Assembly (NCBI RefSeq): GCF_900100295.1
Contig: NZ_FNEV01000018.1
Location: forward strand, 1-34,925
DNA: 34,925 nucleotides
From: Salimicrobium halophilum
GTDB taxonomy: Bacteria; Bacillota; Bacilli; Bacillales; Halobacillaceae
Reading direction: 5' to 3'
Position 1 is the stretch's first letter. Each line of letters starts with the position of its first letter. The notes beneath the pieces are model-generated. The model did not search any database, was not told the origin of the DNA, and worked only from the letters and a program-made list of their open reading frames with translations. This document shows, in pieces, positions 1 through 7,817 of this stretch. The translations under genes and the position numbers were made by a program.

Positions 1-1
1 C

Positions 2-559
2 CCCCATGTCTTCAGATCGTTGGAGATGAAACTGGAAAAGGCGCAGAAGAAATTGTCCAGACGCTATGAACGGGCAAAGAAAGACGGAAAGCCCCTGCAT
101 GAAGCGAAGAACTACCAGAAACAACGACGGAAGGTCGCTCGTATCCATGAAAAAATCAAAAACATCCGCACCGATGTCCTGCACAAGTTCAGTACCGACA
201 TCGTCAAAAACCACGACGTGATCGGGATCGAAGACCTGCAGGTAAGCAGCATGGTGAAAGACAAGCACCTGGCCAGAGCCATCAGCGACGTGAGCTGGTC
301 CACCTTCCGTGACATGCTTGCCTACAAAGCGAAGTGGTACGGGAAACACCTCGTCGTCGTGGGAAGAATGTTTCCTTCCAGTCAATTATGTTCCTGTTGC
401 GGCTATCGGAACAAAGCAGTCAAAGATCTTGGTCTCCGGACATGGACATGTCCTTCCTGTGCGACACATCATGATCGGGACCTGAACGCAAGCAGGAACA
501 TCGAGGCGGAAGCGATCCGCCTTCAAACTCTAACCGGTGGGACGCCGGGGTTCGCTTAG
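2..559 (+). CDS. tnpB: TnpB-family RNA-guided nuclease of an IS200/IS605-type element, 3' part
   Basis: The reading frame is open through the left edge, so this is the C-terminal part of a protein that starts outside the window. A TTG at 20 is only an internal codon. Visible features are a basic, helical central region, the RuvC-II glutamate in GIEDLQV, a zinc ribbon of two CxxC pairs (CSCCG and CPSC), and the RuvC-III aspartate in DRDLNAS. The RuvC-I aspartate would lie upstream. TnpB proteins are the ancestors of Cas12 and cut DNA guided by an RNA copied from the element's right end. The part seen has no frameshift, so the gene may be intact. The gene is followed directly by the element's right end. 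No TnpA is visible. Confidence 0.93.
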   Translation, partial: PHVFRSLEMKLEKAQKKLSRRYERAKKDGKPLHEAKNYQKQRRKVARIHEKIKNIRTDVLHKFSTDIVKNHDVIGIEDLQVSSMVKDKHLARAISDVSWSTFRDMLAYKAKWYGKHLVVVGRMFPSSQLCSCCGYRNKAVKDLGLRTWTCPSCATHHDRDLNASRNIEAEAIRLQTLTGGTPGFA

Positions 560-635
560 GCGGCATCTGTTCGATAGAACGGAGGTTCTAAGAATCCCCT
601 ACCTCTTAGCGAATGCGTAGGTGGGGGTAGTTCAA
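440..635 (+). ncRNA. Probable right end of the IS and omegaRNA/reRNA scaffold
   Basis: In IS200/IS605 elements the guide RNA of TnpB overlaps the 3' end of tnpB and runs to the right-end cleavage site. Here the DNA after the stop codon can fold: CCTAC at 598-602 pairs with GTAGG at 617-621, and flanking C and G runs extend the stem with a bulge. The element seems to end in TCAA at 632-635, like the IS608-type right cleavage motif. The guide would then be the next 16-20 bases, starting at 636. The 5' limit of the RNA is a guess. Confidence 0.55.
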
Positions 636-1171
636 TTTTCTGTCGGTACGTGTATAGCTGTAGAAGCACTGGCGGCGCCGATCAGTTCATTGTTTTCATT
701 ATAAAGGGGATGACAGAATACATCGTAGCTGACTTTCCCGACGGCCATGGGAAACGCGATTTCTTTCCGCATCGTTTGCTCCGTGGCTATCACTTCTCTT
801 TTCATTTCCTCGAGAGCTCTCGTCCCCTCGTTATCTCGTATTTCCGTGTCTGTCTTTCCGATGCTTGCGGCCATATCGAAATCCTGATGAGGGTTGAAAA
901 TCCAGGTGTATCTTACTTCCTTATCACAGTGGGCAATAATCATCGGGGAATTCTCAAGAGCCACAGAAAATGGGCTGGCCTCGAGTTCAAAGATCGAATA
1001 GTGAAAACCCAGCACTTCTGCAAGTTTTTTTGCAATTTCTGTACTCGGGTGTTTGATGCCATTCTCAATTTGAGCATAATACGATCGGTCCAAGTACGCT
1101 TTTTTGGCTATCTGGTGTTGCGTCAGACCGTTCAATTTTCTCAGTGTGGCCAACCATTTTCTTTTTTTCAT
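632..1171 (-). CDS. XRE-family transcriptional regulator with C-terminal PAS-like domain
   Basis: The N-terminal 65 residues are a clear lambda-repressor-type helix-turn-helix (LRKLNGLTQHQIAKKA, then SYYAQIENGIKHPS). The C-terminal ~110 residues resemble a PAS sensor fold of the type found before DITERK signatures, so a small ligand or signal may be sensed. I chose the ATG at 1171 (MKKRKW), which is preceded by a purine-rich GGGCGAGGACGG and places the HTH at the N-terminus. An in-frame ATG at 1216 would add 15 residues without a good ribosome site. The stop codon (632-634) lies inside the TCAA end of the neighbouring IS, so the original C-terminus may have been cut or changed by the insertion. 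The regulated genes are unknown. Confidence 0.8.
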   Translation of the reverse strand: MKKRKWLATLRKLNGLTQHQIAKKAYLDRSYYAQIENGIKHPSTEIAKKLAEVLGFHYSIFELEASPFSVALENSPMIIAHCDKEVRYTWIFNPHQDFDMAASIGKTDTEIRDNEGTRALEEMKREVIATEQTMRKEIAFPMAVGKVSYDVFCHPLYNENNELIGAASASTAIHVPTEN

Positions 1172-1297
1172 TCCGTCCTCGCCCTTTCTTCGACGTATGT
1201 TTCTATATAGGAACATTCATTTTGATTATTCTGCAATTATAATAATAGGTACCCTTACCATCGTTTTTCTAACTTCAATTTGTAAAGGAGCTACGTT

Positions 1298-1483
1298 TTG
1301 ACTGATGAACATGCAGACCTATCCAAACTTTCCAATGAAGAACTAGAGAAAACCATTCAGCAGCTCAAAAACCGGATGGTCGACTTCGGTACCACTTACG
1401 GGCTCAATCATCAGGATACCATTCATACGAGCCAAACCCTGGATCGTTACGTCATGGAAGTTCAGAGAAGGAAAAGGAAGTAG
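1298..1483 (+). CDS. Spo0E-like aspartyl-phosphate phosphatase
   Basis: This 61-residue protein has the two-helix layout of the Spo0E family and the signature SQTLD at residues 45-49. In this family the signature aspartate region removes phosphate from Spo0A~P or related response regulators and so delays sporulation. The start is TTG at 1298, preceded by AAAGGAG with a spacing of 8 bases; no ATG is suitably placed. The family usually has 50-85 residues, so the length is normal. It stands alone, divergent from the XRE-PAS gene. The exact target (Spo0A or another regulator) cannot be read from the sequence. Confidence 0.85.
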   Translation: MTDEHADLSKLSNEELEKTIQQLKNRMVDFGTTYGLNHQDTIHTSQTLDRYVMEVQRRKRK

Positions 1484-1570
1484 TGTTCGCATTTCCCTCT
1501 TCCTAATCTTTCTTTATCATAACAATGGTGTACAAAAAAATGAATACCTGCAATTCAGAGTTTACACTAA

Positions 1571-1620
1571 AAAGCGCCTGCTCATGCAATAGTTGCATGA
1601 GCAGGCGCTTTGTTGTTTTG
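1571..1620 (+). terminator. Strong intrinsic terminator-like hairpin after the Spo0E-like gene
   Basis: A perfect 19-bp stem (1571-1589 with 1593-1611) closes a 3-base loop and is followed by a T-rich stretch (1611-1619). It sits 88 bases downstream of the phosphatase stop codon. The stem is unusually long and perfect for a simple terminator. Confidence 0.75.
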
Positions 1621-1629
1621 AATAGATGA

Positions 1630-1846
1630 TTAGGTTATCAGCATTCCTAAGAGCAGAGCAAGCATGTTATCCGACGATTTTAAACTGAAATCCTGAAAAA
1701 CTACCTCATATTTTTCGGTATAAGGCCGTTTCAGGATAAGTCTTGAACGAAACCATCTCATAGCTAAAGATATGAGGTGGTTTTCAGATAATCCATTTAT
1801 TTCATGCCTTATAACCTTCTGTCCGTAGCTCACAAATGAGGTCTTC
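1630..1846. other. Intergenic stretch with a short hairpin, no gene seen
   Basis: An 86-codon minus-strand frame exists at 1630-1890, but it has no ribosome site, no recognisable domain, and runs into the repeat at 1847. A 12-bp imperfect stem lies at 1751-1762/1770-1782. Parts of 1800-1846 faintly resemble the start of the adjacent repeat family and may be a decayed copy. Confidence 0.5.
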
Positions 1847-1977
1847 TCCACTTTTCGTGTCCAGCTACGAAGACCAGAAGTCCATAACATAAGTGGTCAC
1901 CTCTGTTTCGGGAAAGTACGCCCGAAGCCAGAGCCGCCCACTTATGTTAGAACTTCTAAACGGCCTTCTCCGCTTTT
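1847..1977 (-). repeat. Long palindromic dispersed repeat, family A, copy 2
   Basis: Read on the minus strand, this is a ~130-nt imperfect palindrome bounded by AAAAGCGGAGAAG and AAAAGTGGAGAAG boxes. It carries the family words GTTTAGAAG on the 5' arm and GACTTCTGG plus AGCTGGACA on the 3' arm, with CATAAGTGG pairing to CCACTTATG in the middle. Two further copies, at 17912 and 20110, share the words and the fold but differ in the inner stem. Confidence 0.8.
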
Positions 1978-2098
1978 CGTGTCTAGCTGCAGCACCCAGA
2001 AACCCGAGCCATAAGAAGCTCGGATCAGAGAAAGGACACCTTTCGTCTGACCGATCTTCTTATGACTGAGGTTTCTAAGCGGGGTGCTTCCGCTTTTC
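1969..2098 (-). repeat. Long palindromic dispersed repeat, family A, copy 1 (tandem with copy 2)
   Basis: On the minus strand this copy runs from AAAAGCGGAAGC to the AAAAGCGGAG box that it shares with copy 2. The arms GCTTAGAAACC and GGTTTCTGGGTGC pair, as do CATAAGAAG and CTTCTTATG. It ends in AGCTAGACA, the family's most conserved 3' word. It lies immediately downstream of ileS, so it may also act as that gene's transcription end, although no clean U-tract follows. Confidence 0.8.
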
Positions 2099-2101
2099 TA
2101 C

Positions 2102-5100
2102 TTACTCATGAATAACCAGTTTCAGTTCATGGTCACTCACTTCGAAGGATTCCATGTCACCCGCGTCTTCCACTTTCAACTCATTCACGAGTACGTTGTC
2201 ACGGATGACTTTCTCGTTGGCTTCTACAGCTTTCGTCACTTCGTCGTCACCGGATAGCGTGATATCTACACGAAGGTCGATAGGTAGATCCTTCTGTTTC
2301 CGTACGTCCTGGATGACACGGATCACTTCACGGGCAAGACCTTCAAGACGAAGTTCTTCTGTCATGGTCGTATCCAGTACGACGTGGAATTCCTGGTTGG
2401 ATCCCATAGATAGTCCACTATCTGCTACACGCTCCACTACGAGAAGGTCCATCGGCACTTCGATATCTCCGTCGTCTGCTGGAACGACCGCTTTTTCCTG
2501 AGCAACGATGTCAGCCGCCTGTTCATCCGAGATGGAATCAAGGTACTTCTTCACCGTGCTTACGTTTTTGCCGAGCTTCGGACCGGCGGCACGGAAGTTC
2601 AGCTTCACTTCGTAACGCACGAGATCATCGGAAGATTCTTTCACGACGACTTCTTTGACGTTGATCTCTTCTGCGATGATGGAGCGATATTCTTTCAGTG
2701 CCGCTCCGCGATCCTGGTTGACCGGGATTACCGTCAGCTCAGACAACGGCTGCTTCGTCTTGATCGCTTCGGTGTTACGGACGCCACGCGCCAGTTCCAC
2801 AACCTGCAGCACTGCATCCATATCCGTCTCCAGCTGTTCATCCACAAGATTCTCGTCACGTACCGGGAATCCCACGAGGTGGACGCTTTCCCCTGTAAGG
2901 TTCTGATGAATATCATCCGCAACGAAAGGCGTGTACGGAGCAAGCAGACGACTCACATCCACCAGTACTTCTCTCAATGTCGAATACGCAGCCTTCTTCG
3001 ATTCGCTCATGCCGCTTTCCCAGAAGCGGTTACGGGAACGACGGATATACCAGTTACTCACTTCATCCACCAATTTCTCGATTTCTTTCGCCGCTTTGGT
3101 GAAATCATAATCATCAAGAGAAACTCTTACTTTTTCTGCAACGGTATTCACGCGGGATAGAATCCAGCGGTCGAGAAGCGTTCTCTCCCCTGTGTCATTC
3201 GGGTCGTATTCGTAGTTGTCGATATCCGCATAAAGCGTGAAGAACCCGTGCGTATTCACAAGAGTATCGATGACTTTCGACTTCGCTTCCGAAACGACAC
3301 GTTCCGAGAAACGCTTATTGTTCCAAGGAGCACTATCTGCAAGAAGCGCCCAACGGAACGCATCCGCTCCGAATTTGTTCACAAGATCCATCGGGTGAAG
3401 CGCGTTCCCTTTACTCTTCGACATCTTTCTGCCGTGCTCATCCAGGATGTGGCCTGTAGAAAGGACGCGCTTGTAAGGTGCTTTCCCTGTGAACATCGTG
3501 GATACTGCCATCAGACTGTAGAACCAGCCACGTGTCTGGTCGATTCCTTCACAGATGACATCTGCAGGGAACTGCTTATCGAACATTTCTTTGTTCTCGA
3601 ACGGATAGTGGTATTGGGAAAATGGCATCGAACCACTGTCGAACCATACGTCGATGACTTCCGGTACACGGTCCATCGTTCCTCCACACTCATCGCAGGA
3701 AAGCTGGATACGATCGACGTAAGGTTTATGAAGTTCTACATCGTCATGGTTTCCATTCGCTTTCGCAAGAAGATCCGACTTGCTCTCGGGCGCATGCTGA
3801 TGACCACAGTCATTACATACCCAGACGTTCAGCGGCGTTCCCCAGAAACGGTTACGGCCGATGTTCCAGTCCACCATATTATCGAGGAAGTTACCGAAAC
3901 GTCCGTCTTTGATATGGTCCGGGTGCCATTCGACTTTTTGGTTGTTTTCGATGAATTTGTCTTTCATTTCCGTCGTCTTGATGAACCAGCTCTCGATTGC
4001 ATAGTAAAGAAGTGGCGTGTCACAACGCCAGCAGTGAGGATAGCTGTGCTCATATTTCTCTTTATGGAAAAGAAGCCCTTCATCGGAAAGATATTTCACG
4101 ATATCTACGTCACAATCTTTGACGAAACGCCCTTCGAATAGAGGAATGTCAGACGTATAACGGCCCGCTTCATCTACAACGTTAAAGAACGTCAGATTAT
4201 TTTCCTGTACAAGGTTGTAGTCATCTTCCCCGTAAGCAGGTGCGATATGAACGACACCTGTACCACTGTCTGCGTTTACGAAGTCGGCGGAAACGACCGT
4301 ATGACCACGTTCCGGCTTTACGAACGGGAACGGTGCATCGTAATCGACACCGACGAACTCGCTTCCCTTGTGCTCAGAAACCGTTTCGTACTCTTCTCCC
4401 ATAACCGTTTCAGCAAGGTCTTTCGCTACGATGAACACTTCTCCGTTCTGCTTCGCCTTGATATAGTCGAGCTCCGGATGCACAGCCAGCGCTACGTTCG
4501 CAGGGAGTGTCCAAGGAGTCGTCGTCCAACCGAGGAAAAATTCGTTCTCTGCGCCTTTCACTTTGAACTTCGCTGTAGCGGACAAGTCTTTCACATCTTC
4601 ATAGCCCTGAGCCACTTCGTGAGAGCTCAATGTCGTCTGACAGCTCGGGCAGTAAGGAGTGACCCGGTGCCCTTTCGAGAGAAGACCGCGCTTATGCAGA
4701 TCGGAAAGGATATACCATTCACTTTCGATATAATTATCCTCAAGCGTCACATACGGGTTATCCATATCCAGCCAGTACCCGATGGACTCAGTGAACTCAC
4801 GCCACTGCTTCTCATACTCGAACACACTCTTCTTACATTGTTCGATGAACTTCTCTACGCCGTACTCTTCGATTTCCTGCTTACCGGAAATTCCGAGCTG
4901 TTTCTCCACTTCGATCTCGACCGGAAGTCCATGTGTATCCCAGCCACCTTTACGGAGTACCTGGTACCCGTTCATCGTTTTGTAACGACCGACGAAATCC
5001 TTGATCACACGACCAAGCACATGGCCTGCGTGTGGAAGACCATTCGCTGTCGGAGGTCCTTCATAGAAAACGAACGTTTCGTTCCCTTCCCTTTCTTCCA

Positions 5101-5191
5101 TGGAACGGTTAAATACGTCTTGTTCCTGCCAGTAACCTTTGACGCGATTCTCACGCTCAACAGCCACTTCTTTCGTATTGACTTTACGCAT
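2102..5191 (-). CDS. ileS: Isoleucyl-tRNA synthetase, type 2 (long, eukaryote-like form)
   Basis: This 1029-residue class I synthetase charges tRNA-Ile with isoleucine in the cytoplasm. The HIGH-type motif is HAGH (residues 54-57, after PPTANGLP) and the KMSKS loop is intact ([10 protein letters not shown], about residue 590). Between them lies the editing domain ([15 protein letters not shown]). Cys pairs (CPSC, CWRC, CNDC, CDEC) suggest bound zinc. The length and the ANGLPHAGH block fit the IleRS2 clade rather than the ~920-residue B. subtilis type. IleRS2 enzymes are known to tolerate mupirocin; resistance here is inference. The ATG at 5191 has AGGTG at good spacing. A T-box leader lies upstream. 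No other ileS is in the window, so I cannot say whether this is the only copy. Confidence 0.97.
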   Translation of the reverse strand: MRKVNTKEVAVERENRVKGYWQEQDVFNRSMEEREGNETFVFYEGPPTANGLPHAGHVLGRVIKDFVGRYKTMNGYQVLRKGGWDTHGLPVEIEVEKQLGISGKQEIEEYGVEKFIEQCKKSVFEYEKQWREFTESIGYWLDMDNPYVTLEDNYIESEWYILSDLHKRGLLSKGHRVTPYCPSCQTTLSSHEVAQGYEDVKDLSATAKFKVKGAENEFFLGWTTTPWTLPANVALAVHPELDYIKAKQNGEVFIVAKDLAETVMGEEYETVSEHKGSEFVGVDYDAPFPFVKPERGHTVVSADFVNADSGTGVVHIAPAYGEDDYNLVQENNLTFFNVVDEAGRYTSDIPLFEGRFVKDCDVDIVKYLSDEGLLFHKEKYEHSYPHCWRCDTPLLYYAIESWFIKTTEMKDKFIENNQKVEWHPDHIKDGRFGNFLDNMVDWNIGRNRFWGTPLNVWVCNDCGHQHAPESKSDLLAKANGNHDDVELHKPYVDRIQLSCDECGGTMDRVPEVIDVWFDSGSMPFSQYHYPFENKEMFDKQFPADVICEGIDQTRGWFYSLMAVSTMFTGKAPYKRVLSTGHILDEHGRKMSKSKGNALHPMDLVNKFGADAFRWALLADSAPWNNKRFSERVVSEAKSKVIDTLVNTHGFFTLYADIDNYEYDPNDTGERTLLDRWILSRVNTVAEKVRVSLDDYDFTKAAKEIEKLVDEVSNWYIRRSRNRFWESGMSESKKAAYSTLREVLVDVSRLLAPYTPFVADDIHQNLTGESVHLVGFPVRDENLVDEQLETDMDAVLQVVELARGVRNTEAIKTKQPLSELTVIPVNQDRGAALKEYRSIIAEEINVKEVVVKESSDDLVRYEVKLNFRAAGPKLGKNVSTVKKYLDSISDEQAADIVAQEKAVVPADDGDIEVPMDLLVVERVADSGLSMGSNQEFHVVLDTTMTEELRLEGLAREVIRVIQDVRKQKDLPIDLRVDITLSGDDEVTKAVEANEKVIRDNVLVNELKVEDAGDMESFEVSDHELKLVIHE

Positions 5192-5236
5192 TCCTTCTTC
5201 ACCTCACGTAATGTATTTTGAAACGCTTTTTGAATA

Positions 5237-5470
5237 TAAAAAAACCGCCCCTTAAAAAAGGGACGGAGTCATTTCCGCGGTACCACCCAAATTCCGCATA
5301 GATGCGGCAACTTTGATCAGCGCGTATAACGGACGCCGGAACCCGTCGTCGTCTACTGTTTTCAACGACGCTTCTACAGGATGATCTTCCCCTCTTCTCC
5401 AACGGTCACCTTTCAGCTGCCGGTGATTCTCTGAAGATGGTCAAAGAGCGTACTCTTCCTGTCTCAGAAT
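5237..5470 (-). promoter_or_regulatory. T-box riboswitch (isoleucine) controlling ileS
   Basis: On the minus strand the conserved T-box TGGTACCGCGG (5275-5285) is followed by an intrinsic terminator: a stem of CCGTCCCTT-type arms at 5245-5253/5258-5266 with a U-run at 5237-5244. Upstream is a long Stem I with an AGUA/GA-like start near 5450 and a candidate specifier loop GAAGAUCAUC near 5380-5389, which holds AUC (Ile) codons. Uncharged tRNA-Ile would stabilise the antiterminator and switch ileS on. Confidence 0.92.
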
Positions 5471-5489
5471 TTACGTATACTCTATACTT

Positions 5490-5515
5490 TCTTATAGTAA
5501 CACGAAAGTCAACCG
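5490..5515 (-). promoter_or_regulatory. Candidate promoter region of the ileS leader
   Basis: On the minus strand a TTGACT hexamer (near 5506-5511) precedes an AT-rich stretch containing TATAAG and TATAGA. No pair gives ideal 17-base spacing, so only the region is proposed, not the exact boxes. Confidence 0.35.
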
Positions 5516-5657
5516 TCTGTTTCAATTTTTTTCGTATTATCATCAATTATTTCTATTCCACGAAAAAATATCCGCTATTCTGTAAAAAAGCCATGCATAC
5601 AGAAAGCGTGACAACCCATTGTTTGGGGTACAACTAAGGGAAAAGGAGGAGTCGCCC

Positions 5658-6605
5658 GTGAAACAGTTGAGTGAAAAATTATTGGAAGAACTTGTGGAAG
5701 ACAGTCTCCCCTATGCCTCAGAAGGGAAAGTGAGACCTGTCATCCCTTATTATGATGAAACGAAGAAAGATATCCTCGGAGTCACGATCTGGACCGGTGA
5801 CCACTGTTACCACGCCGGTGAGCAAGGGATGTACGTCCCGATGCAGAGCACTGCCAAGATCGTCACACTGATGCTTGCGCTCAATGACTTCGGCAAAGAC
5901 CGGGTGTTCGAAATGGTAGGTATGGAACCGATGGGAGATTTCTTCAACTCCATCAGCCAACTCGAGAAGCACAACATCGACAAGCCTTTCAACCCGATGG
6001 TGAACGCAGGAGCCATCGCCACTTCCGCCCTCATCAAAGGCGGGAACGTGGAGGAACGTTTCGAGCGATACATGGACTTTATGAAAAAGATCACCGGGAA
6101 TCCTGACCTGGTAATGAGCGAAGACGTCTACAAAGCAGAGCAGGCGAACGGCGCACGGAATCGTTCTCTCGCCTATTTCATGCAGAGCACCGGAGCCATG
6201 ATCATGGACCCGGAAGAAGCACTCGATTTCTACTTCCGCACGAATGCGGTCATGATGTGTACCGATGACTTCGCAAGAGTCGGTTACTTTCTTGCGAATG
6301 GAGGCCGCGAACCGGAAACGAACAAGCGCCTCATTCCCCCGGATCATTTAAGGACCGTGAAATCGATCATGCTGACGTCCGGAATGTATAATTCCTCCGG
6401 GCAATTTGCTGTAGAAGCAGGATTTCCTCTTAAGAGCGGGGTCTCCGGAACGATTATCGGAGCGGTCCCGGGACGCATGGGCATCGGCATCGTCGCTCCG
6501 GCCATCGATAACAAAGGAAACAGTACAGCCGGGGGCGCGCTAGTCAAATCTTTATCCCAGGCCCTTAACCTGAACATGTTTGGAGTGACCGACAGTGAGC
6601 TTTGA
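5658..6605 (+). CDS. glsA: Glutaminase
   Basis: The enzyme hydrolyses L-glutamine to glutamate and ammonia. It belongs to the serine-dependent beta-lactamase-like glutaminases. The catalytic SxxK is STAK at residues 64-67, and VNAGAI, YNSSGQFA and GVSGTIIGAVPGRMG are the family blocks. I start at GTG 5658, preceded by AAAAGGAGGAG with 7-base spacing. An upstream in-frame start at 5619 has no such site. The length of 315 residues is normal (~310). The stop overlaps the DUF4385 gene by 11 bases, so the two are probably translated together. In halotolerant bacilli glutamate is also a compatible solute; that link is only inference. Confidence 0.96.
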   Translation: MKQLSEKLLEELVEDSLPYASEGKVRPVIPYYDETKKDILGVTIWTGDHCYHAGEQGMYVPMQSTAKIVTLMLALNDFGKDRVFEMVGMEPMGDFFNSISQLEKHNIDKPFNPMVNAGAIATSALIKGGNVEERFERYMDFMKKITGNPDLVMSEDVYKAEQANGARNRSLAYFMQSTGAMIMDPEEALDFYFRTNAVMMCTDDFARVGYFLANGGREPETNKRLIPPDHLRTVKSIMLTSGMYNSSGQFAVEAGFPLKSGVSGTIIGAVPGRMGIGIVAPAIDNKGNSTAGGALVKSLSQALNLNMFGVTDSEL

Positions 6606-7041
6606 CTACGATCAGGATTACGATAACACGGACTTCCGGAAACATCCGGAGAAGTATCAGGTCGGAAAAGGTGAGCAAGGCGTGCTTCTCGTCGAACCAT
6701 ATAAGAGTGAAATATTGCCGCACTGGCGATTCAAGACGCCGGAGATCGCTGAAGAATCGTCAGAAGCTATTTATGATATGTACCTCGACTATAAAAAGAA
6801 AGAAGATTTCGTAGGCATGGATATGGCGAGGAAGTTCCTGCAGATGGGGTATACGCGTTCAAGGCGCTACGCCAATTACAAAGGCGGGAAGAAATACGAC
6901 GAAGACGGCAACGTCAATGACAGAGACATCGATGAAGAAAAAGCGGAGTCCGCTCGTATTTTTGAAGAGAAGTGGATAAAAGTCCGTGAAGATGAAGAAT
7001 ACTTACAAATGAAAAAAGAACACCAGCAGAACTATGGGTAA
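6595..7041 (+). CDS. DUF4385 family protein
   Basis: This is a 148-residue soluble protein of unknown function. I recognise the family from the blocks FDYDQDYDNTDFRKHPE, KGEQGVLLVEPYKSEILPHW, DFVGMDMARKFLQMGYTR and RRYANYKGGKKYDE. The last matches a conserved Arg/Lys-rich segment, and the C-terminus is a charged helix. The GTG start at 6595 sits inside the end of glsA and has GGAGTGA as ribosome site. No catalytic motif or membrane segment is visible. Being coupled to glutaminase hints at co-expression but does not give a function. Confidence 0.85.
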   Translation: MSFDYDQDYDNTDFRKHPEKYQVGKGEQGVLLVEPYKSEILPHWRFKTPEIAEESSEAIYDMYLDYKKKEDFVGMDMARKFLQMGYTRSRRYANYKGGKKYDEDGNVNDRDIDEEKAESARIFEEKWIKVREDEEYLQMKKEHQQNYG

Positions 7042-7108
7042 ACACTATTCATAGGAAGCCCGGATACATCGAATAGCCGTATGATATAGGAAAATCTATG
7101 AATTCATA

Positions 7109-7236
7109 TCAAAGAAAAACACTGAGACTCCTGCGGGAACAGCGCGAGGTGAAAATCCACTTGATCAAGAGGCGTTCTTGATCAAGTTAGCTGAGGCCGT
7201 GCCCGCGGAAAGCGAAGTGTTTTTCTTTGATTTTTT
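7109..7236 (+). repeat. Bacillaceae intergenic palindromic repeat acting as terminator (family C)
   Basis: A perfect 15-bp outer stem (7109-7123 with 7216-7230) ends in TTTTTT. Inside is GAGACTCCTGCGGGAACAGC, later GCTGAGGCCGTGCCCGCGG and AAGCGAAGTG, words I know from a very common intergenic repeat of Bacillus-type genomes. A second perfect 11-bp stem (7160-7170 with 7176-7186) forms the tip. It follows the DUF4385 gene and probably ends its transcript. Confidence 0.8.
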
Positions 7237-7247
7237 AAAATTCTGTT

Positions 7248-7817
7248 TCAAGAAAGGTGGGTGACCTGATTGTAGTCGTGGATGGTCCAGGAGTCTTTCC
7301 TGAATTCGATATTGTTGAGACATCCATTCAAAAGTTTGAATCGGTCCGCCCCTACCTTACCACCGGAGATCTCCGTCAGAATCGCATTGATGACCGCTCC
7401 ATGCGCAACAAGCAGCACATGCTCGTCCGTATACTCTTCTATGATACGGTCGATGCCAGCCATCACCCTTTCTATAAATGCTTCCTTCGGCTCCTGACCG
7501 GGATATTGTTTATCGGGATACGAAGCTCTCCTTTCTTCCTCGGTCATGCCTTCCCCTTTTCCGAAATGACGTTCTTTGAATTCATCCATCAGGGCAACGG
7601 ACAGGCCGTGCCTTTCGCGGATAATATCCGCCGTATGCTTCGCCCGCTCGAGAGGACTTGCCACAACAGCATCCCAACTGTCTTCCGCCAGGTAGTCACG
7701 GCACAACTCTGCCTGCTTAATCCCTGTATCATTCAGCGGGATGTCTGTCCCACCCTGCAGTTTCCCCTGTTTGTTCCAATCCGTTTCTCCATGTCGTACA
7801 AGGCAAATCGAAGTCAT
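7248..7817 (-). CDS. Histidine phosphatase family protein (phosphoglycerate mutase-like)
   Basis: The 189-residue protein has the full active-site set of the branch-1 histidine phosphatases: LVRHGETDWN (nucleophilic His near residue 8), LNDTGIKQA, ASPLERAKHTADII, the acidic residue in FKERHFGKGEG, and the second His in LLVAHGAVINAI. Small Bacillus relatives (PhoE/YhfR types) are broad-specificity phosphatases, while others are mutases; the substrate cannot be told here. Its ATG overlaps the stop of the upstream flavoprotein by 4 bases (ATGA) with GGAGAG ahead, so the two are translationally coupled. Confidence 0.92.
   Translation of the reverse strand: MTSICLVRHGETDWNKQGKLQGGTDIPLNDTGIKQAELCRDYLAEDSWDAVVASPLERAKHTADIIRERHGLSVALMDEFKERHFGKGEGMTEEERRASYPDKQYPGQEPKEAFIERVMAGIDRIIEEYTDEHVLLVAHGAVINAILTEISGGKVGADRFKLLNGCLNNIEFRKDSWTIHDYNQVTHLS

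Noticed and set aside
650-1210. 186-codon plus-strand frame opposite the XRE-PAS gene
   Set aside because: It is the antisense shadow of a gene with a clear HTH, has no ribosome site and no domain.
1630-1890. 86-codon minus-strand frame
   Set aside because: It runs from repeat DNA into a hairpin region, lacks a ribosome site and resembles no protein.
1847-2098. CRISPR array
   Set aside because: The tandem units are palindromes of ~130 nt without regular short repeats and unique spacers; no cas genes are near.
3248-5221. Two long plus-strand frames (297 and 324 codons) opposite ileS
   Set aside because: They are shadows of a highly conserved synthetase, with Arg/Phe/His-rich composition and no motif.
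5199-5402. 67-codon minus-strand frame upstream of ileS
   Set aside because: It lies inside the T-box leader, whose RNA features explain the conservation.
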